A stretch of 16,391 nucleotides of DNA, from positions 1 through 16,391 of the forward strand of contig JAIYAJ010000410.1 of NCBI GenBank assembly GCA_027489105.1, in the 5' to 3' direction. Source of the stretch: Zymomonas sp. (lineage in GTDB: Bacteria; Pseudomonadota; Alphaproteobacteria; Sphingomonadales; Sphingomonadaceae). The notes under the pieces were generated by a model. The model was not told where the DNA came from and ran no database searches. It saw nothing but the letters and a program-made list of their open reading frames with translations. Of the stretch, positions 14,141-16,391 are shown piece after piece. Made by a program: the position numbers and the translations under genes. Position 1 is the stretch's first letter, and every line of letters begins with the position of its first letter.

Positions 14141-15343
14141 ATGGCGACGCTCGCACTCGACATTCCCGACCATATCGATCCCAGCCTGGTGGTCGATGTC
14201 GACATCTATCATGTCCCTGGCCAGGTCGATGATTTCCACCAGGCCTGGAAGACGCTGCAGCAGGCGTCGCCGCCGGTTGTCTGGACGCCTCAGAATGAGG
14301 GGCACTGGATCGCCCTGTCGGGGCCGGTGCTGGCCGAGGTTCAGTCGGACCATGAGCGCTTTTCCAACCAGATCATCGTGATCCCGAAATCGGTCGGTAA
14401 ACTCCACCAGTTGATCCCGACGACGATCGATCCGCCCGAGCATCGGCCTTATCGCAAGCTGCTCAACTCGGGCATGTCGCTGGCCAAGGTGCGCGGGCTG
14501 CACGAGGCTATCCGCGCGACGGCGGTCGAACTGATCGAGCCGTTCATCGAGCAGGGGCGCTGCGACTTCACCACCTGCTATGCGCAGGTCTTTCCGATCA
14601 GCATCTTCATGGCGCTGGTCGGTGTGCCGATGGCCGAGTCGGGCCGCATCCGCTACCTCGCCGAATGCATGACCCGGCCCAATCCGCCGATCCCGTTCGA
14701 GGAGGCGAAACAGGGCTTCTTCGATTATCTCGGCCCGATCCTCGACGCACGCCGCGCCAATCCGGGCGAGGATCTGCTCAGCCATATCGTGACTGCCGAC
14801 ATCGACGGTCGCCAGCTGAGCGTCGACGAATCGCTGGCGCTGGCGACGCAGGTTTTGATCGCAGGCGTCGACACGGTGGTGAACTTCCTCGGCTTCACCA
14901 TGCTGCACCTCGCCCGCAATCCCGAATTGCGCAAGGAACTGGCGGGGCTCGATTTCCCGCAGGTACTCGCCGCCACCAACGAGCTGTTCCGTCGATTCGG
15001 CCTGGTCACCATCGCCCGCACCGTGCGCCACGACATGGAATTTCACGGCGCTTCGCTGAGAGCGGGCGACCTGATCTGCATCCCGACCCAGGTCCATGGG
15101 CTCGACGAGACGGTCAACGCCGACTCGCTCAAGGTCGACGTGGCCCGCAAGGGTTGCCGCCATTCCGCGTTCGGCAGTGGGCCGCATATGTGTCCGGGGC
15201 AGGAACTCGCCCGCGCCGAAGTCGCGATCACCATCGCCGAATGGCTGCGGCGCATTCCTGATTTCCGGCTGGCCGAGGACGCCGATCCGCGCTGTTCGGC
15301 TGGCATCGTCGGCCAGATCAACCGTGTCGTCCTCGAATGGTGA
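14141..15343 (+). CDS. Cytochrome P450, P450cam-like (CYP101-type)
   Basis: Soluble bacterial P450 of 400 aa that colinearly resembles P450cam from the N-terminal DIPDHIDPSLVVDVDIY to the end VLEW. The I-helix acid-alcohol pair is in AGVDT (Asp244-Thr245, matching Asp251-Thr252 of P450cam), ExxR is Glu281-Arg284, and the haem loop FGSGPHMC has Cys351 as thiolate ligand. With an offset of 7, the camphor hydrogen-bond residue Tyr96 is His89, Phe87 is Val80, Leu244 is Gln237 and Val247 is Ile240; the residue after the haem Cys is Pro. Arg105 matches Arg112, used for putidaredoxin contact, so a [2Fe-2S] ferredoxin partner is likely. AGAGAGGA before the ATG supports the start. Family members hydroxylate terpenoids and norisoprenoids; the altered pocket suggests another substrate. 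No reductase or ferredoxin gene adjoins it. Confidence 0.95.
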   Translation: MATLALDIPDHIDPSLVVDVDIYHVPGQVDDFHQAWKTLQQASPPVVWTPQNEGHWIALSGPVLAEVQSDHERFSNQIIVIPKSVGKLHQLIPTTIDPPEHRPYRKLLNSGMSLAKVRGLHEAIRATAVELIEPFIEQGRCDFTTCYAQVFPISIFMALVGVPMAESGRIRYLAECMTRPNPPIPFEEAKQGFFDYLGPILDARRANPGEDLLSHIVTADIDGRQLSVDESLALATQVLIAGVDTVVNFLGFTMLHLARNPELRKELAGLDFPQVLAATNELFRRFGLVTIARTVRHDMEFHGASLRAGDLICIPTQVHGLDETVNADSLKVDVARKGCRHSAFGSGPHMCPGQELARAEVAITIAEWLRRIPDFRLAEDADPRCSAGIVGQINRVVLEW

Positions 15344-15504
15344 AGCGGGCCTGTGCAAATGGCGAGTGGCAGGGACGGAGGGGCATCCCTAGCTTGCTCT
15401 GTGGATAGAGGCCGTACCGCATCGCCATGCAGGTCCGGTCGTGGAGGAGAATCACGCGCAGACCGGGCGACCGGCTCTCGCTCCATGATTTGAAGGATGC
15501 TGGA
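15344..15504. other. Non-coding gap between P450 and second Rieske oxygenase genes
   Basis: A 161-base gap on the plus strand. I found no convincing promoter, terminator or repeat. It holds an in-frame upstream ATG (15427) that could extend the following gene by 26 residues, but that ATG has no ribosome-binding site. The gap is long for co-transcribed genes here, so a separate promoter is possible. Confidence 0.4.
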
Positions 15505-16391
15505 ATGACCGCCGAACAGATGATGTCGCGCTACTCGAAGGAGTTCGATCCCCCGGTGCGTGGCGACACGATCACCGCCGACCGCTATATCTCCAAGGAC
15601 TGGATGGACCGGGAGATGAAGAATCTCTGGCCCAAGGTCTGGCATCTGGGCGGGGTCCTGGCCGATCTGGAAGAGCCGGGCGATGTCATCCGGCACAATT
15701 TCGCCAAGGAATCGGTGATCATGATCCGTCAGGAAGACGGGTCGATCAAGGCGTTCTACAATAGCTGTCCGCACCGGGGTAACCGCCTCATCCTCGGCGA
15801 TGTCGCCAGTGCGCCGCGCATCACCTGCGGCTATCATGGCTGGCAGTTCGATCCCGACGGCACGCTCGTCAGCGTGCAGGATCCCGACGATTTCCCGCAG
15901 GGCAATCCCTGCGGCAAGACCAAGCTGACCGAACTGCGTTGCGACACCTGGGGCCCGTTCGTCTTCTGGTGCATGGACGACGATGTCGCCCCCCTGCACG
16001 AATGGCTTGCGCCCTTTCCGGAGCGGCTCGCCGGCTATGGCCTGGAAAATTGGATTCGTGTCCTGAATGTCTCGGCCGAGTGCGAGTTCAACTGGAAAAT
16101 CGTCCGCGACAATTTCAACGAGAGCTATCACCTCCCGACCATCCACCCGGAACTGGCGACCTTCATCAACGACGGCCTGCCCGACACGCTGTTCGAGATG
16201 TATCCCTCGGGTCACAATTCGATGTGGATGAAGGGGCATCAGGCGACGACGCGCAAGGATTATGCCTCGGGTGAGGTGCCGACGCCGCTCGACGCGGTGG
16301 CGCAGGCCTGGGGTATCGATCCGGCCGACTATAAAGGCCGCACCTCGGAGATCCGTCAGGCGGTGATCGAGGCCAAGCGCAAGCTGGGCGC
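15505..16391 (+). CDS. Rieske non-haem iron oxygenase alpha subunit, 3' end outside window
   Basis: Second terminal oxygenase; 295 codons are visible and the frame is still open at the right edge. The Rieske motif is CPH (88-90), 17 residues, then CGYH (108-111) in CGYHGWQFDPDG. The catalytic domain begins with FNWK (195-198), Glu206 in the bridging position, and iron ligands His209 and His214 in SYHLPTIHPE. The third ligand, an Asp expected near residue 350-380, lies beyond the window. It begins MTAEQMMSRYSKEFDPP; GAAGG 8 bases before the ATG supports this start over the in-frame ATG at 15427. Sequence differs clearly from the oxygenase at 12851, so they are not a recent duplication. Substrate and electron partners are unknown. 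Confidence 0.92.
   Translation, partial: MTAEQMMSRYSKEFDPPVRGDTITADRYISKDWMDREMKNLWPKVWHLGGVLADLEEPGDVIRHNFAKESVIMIRQEDGSIKAFYNSCPHRGNRLILGDVASAPRITCGYHGWQFDPDGTLVSVQDPDDFPQGNPCGKTKLTELRCDTWGPFVFWCMDDDVAPLHEWLAPFPERLAGYGLENWIRVLNVSAECEFNWKIVRDNFNESYHLPTIHPELATFINDGLPDTLFEMYPSGHNSMWMKGHQATTRKDYASGEVPTPLDAVAQAWGIDPADYKGRTSEIRQAVIEAKRKLG

Noticed and set aside
14141..15343. P450 as an estrogen hydroxylase of a sphingomonad steroid-degradation cluster
   Set aside because: The gene mix recalls such clusters, but the protein follows P450cam closely and no extradiol dioxygenase or steroid-specific gene is present.
15427..15504. Upstream in-frame ATG for the second Rieske oxygenase
   Set aside because: It lacks a ribosome-binding site and would add a very basic 26-residue leader, whereas the ATG at 15505 has GAAGG at good spacing.
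12776..16239. Large minus-strand frames opposite the two Rieske oxygenases and the P450
   Set aside because: They are antisense shadows of genes with complete cofactor-binding motifs and lack their own start signals.
1..16391. CRISPR arrays, tRNAs, rRNAs, insertion sequences
   Set aside because: No regularly spaced repeats, cloverleaf-like segments, transposase genes or terminal inverted repeats were recognised on reading.

Overview
The window looks like an accessory catabolic gene cluster of an alphaproteobacterium, most likely a sphingomonad (Sphingomonadaceae). By eye the GC content is above 60 %. Tyr, Asn and His are often written TAT, AAT and CAT despite the high GC. The gene mix is typical of sphingomonad degradation clusters: a TonB-dependent receptor beside many SDR and CurA-type MDR oxidoreductases, Rieske oxygenases and a P450. 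The genus is not determined. No rRNA, tRNA, insertion sequence, CRISPR array or transcriptional regulator was seen.

Layout. (1) 1-4293, plus strand, tightly packed: MDR reductase (5' end outside the window), SDR, Rieske ferredoxin, SnoaL/NTF2-like protein, second MDR reductase, ThuA-like protein. (2) 4318-7434, minus strand: a TonB-dependent receptor, an intrinsic terminator, then an SDR. (3) 7591-9317, plus strand, divergent from the receptor: third MDR reductase and an SDR sharing an ATGA overlap. (4) 9354-10115 minus and 10256-11062 plus: a divergent pair of NADP-type SDRs. (5) 11088-12716 minus: acyl-CoA synthetase, divergent from (6) 12851-16391 plus: a Rieske oxygenase, a terminator, a P450cam-like cytochrome P450, and a second Rieske oxygenase that runs off the right edge.

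How they may work together (inference). The receptor would import a scarce hydrophobic or complexed substrate. The P450 and the two Rieske oxygenases would hydroxylate it. Five SDRs would oxidise or reduce the resulting alcohols and ketones, and three zinc-free MDR enzymes would reduce enone-type double bonds. The synthetase would activate a carboxylic acid product as a CoA thioester for beta-oxidation-like breakdown. The P450 belongs with P450cam (CYP101), whose relatives hydroxylate terpenoids and norisoprenoids, so an alicyclic or terpenoid-like substrate is a reasonable guess. The camphor-contact tyrosine is a histidine here, which argues against camphor itself. No ferredoxin reductase, P450 ferredoxin or oxygenase beta subunit is visible, so redox partners must lie elsewhere.

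The least ordinary points are the altered active-site positions across the SDR set, the altered pocket of the P450, stop-codon-spanning stem-loops at all three convergent junctions, and canonical terminators placed inside two co-directional gene pairs.
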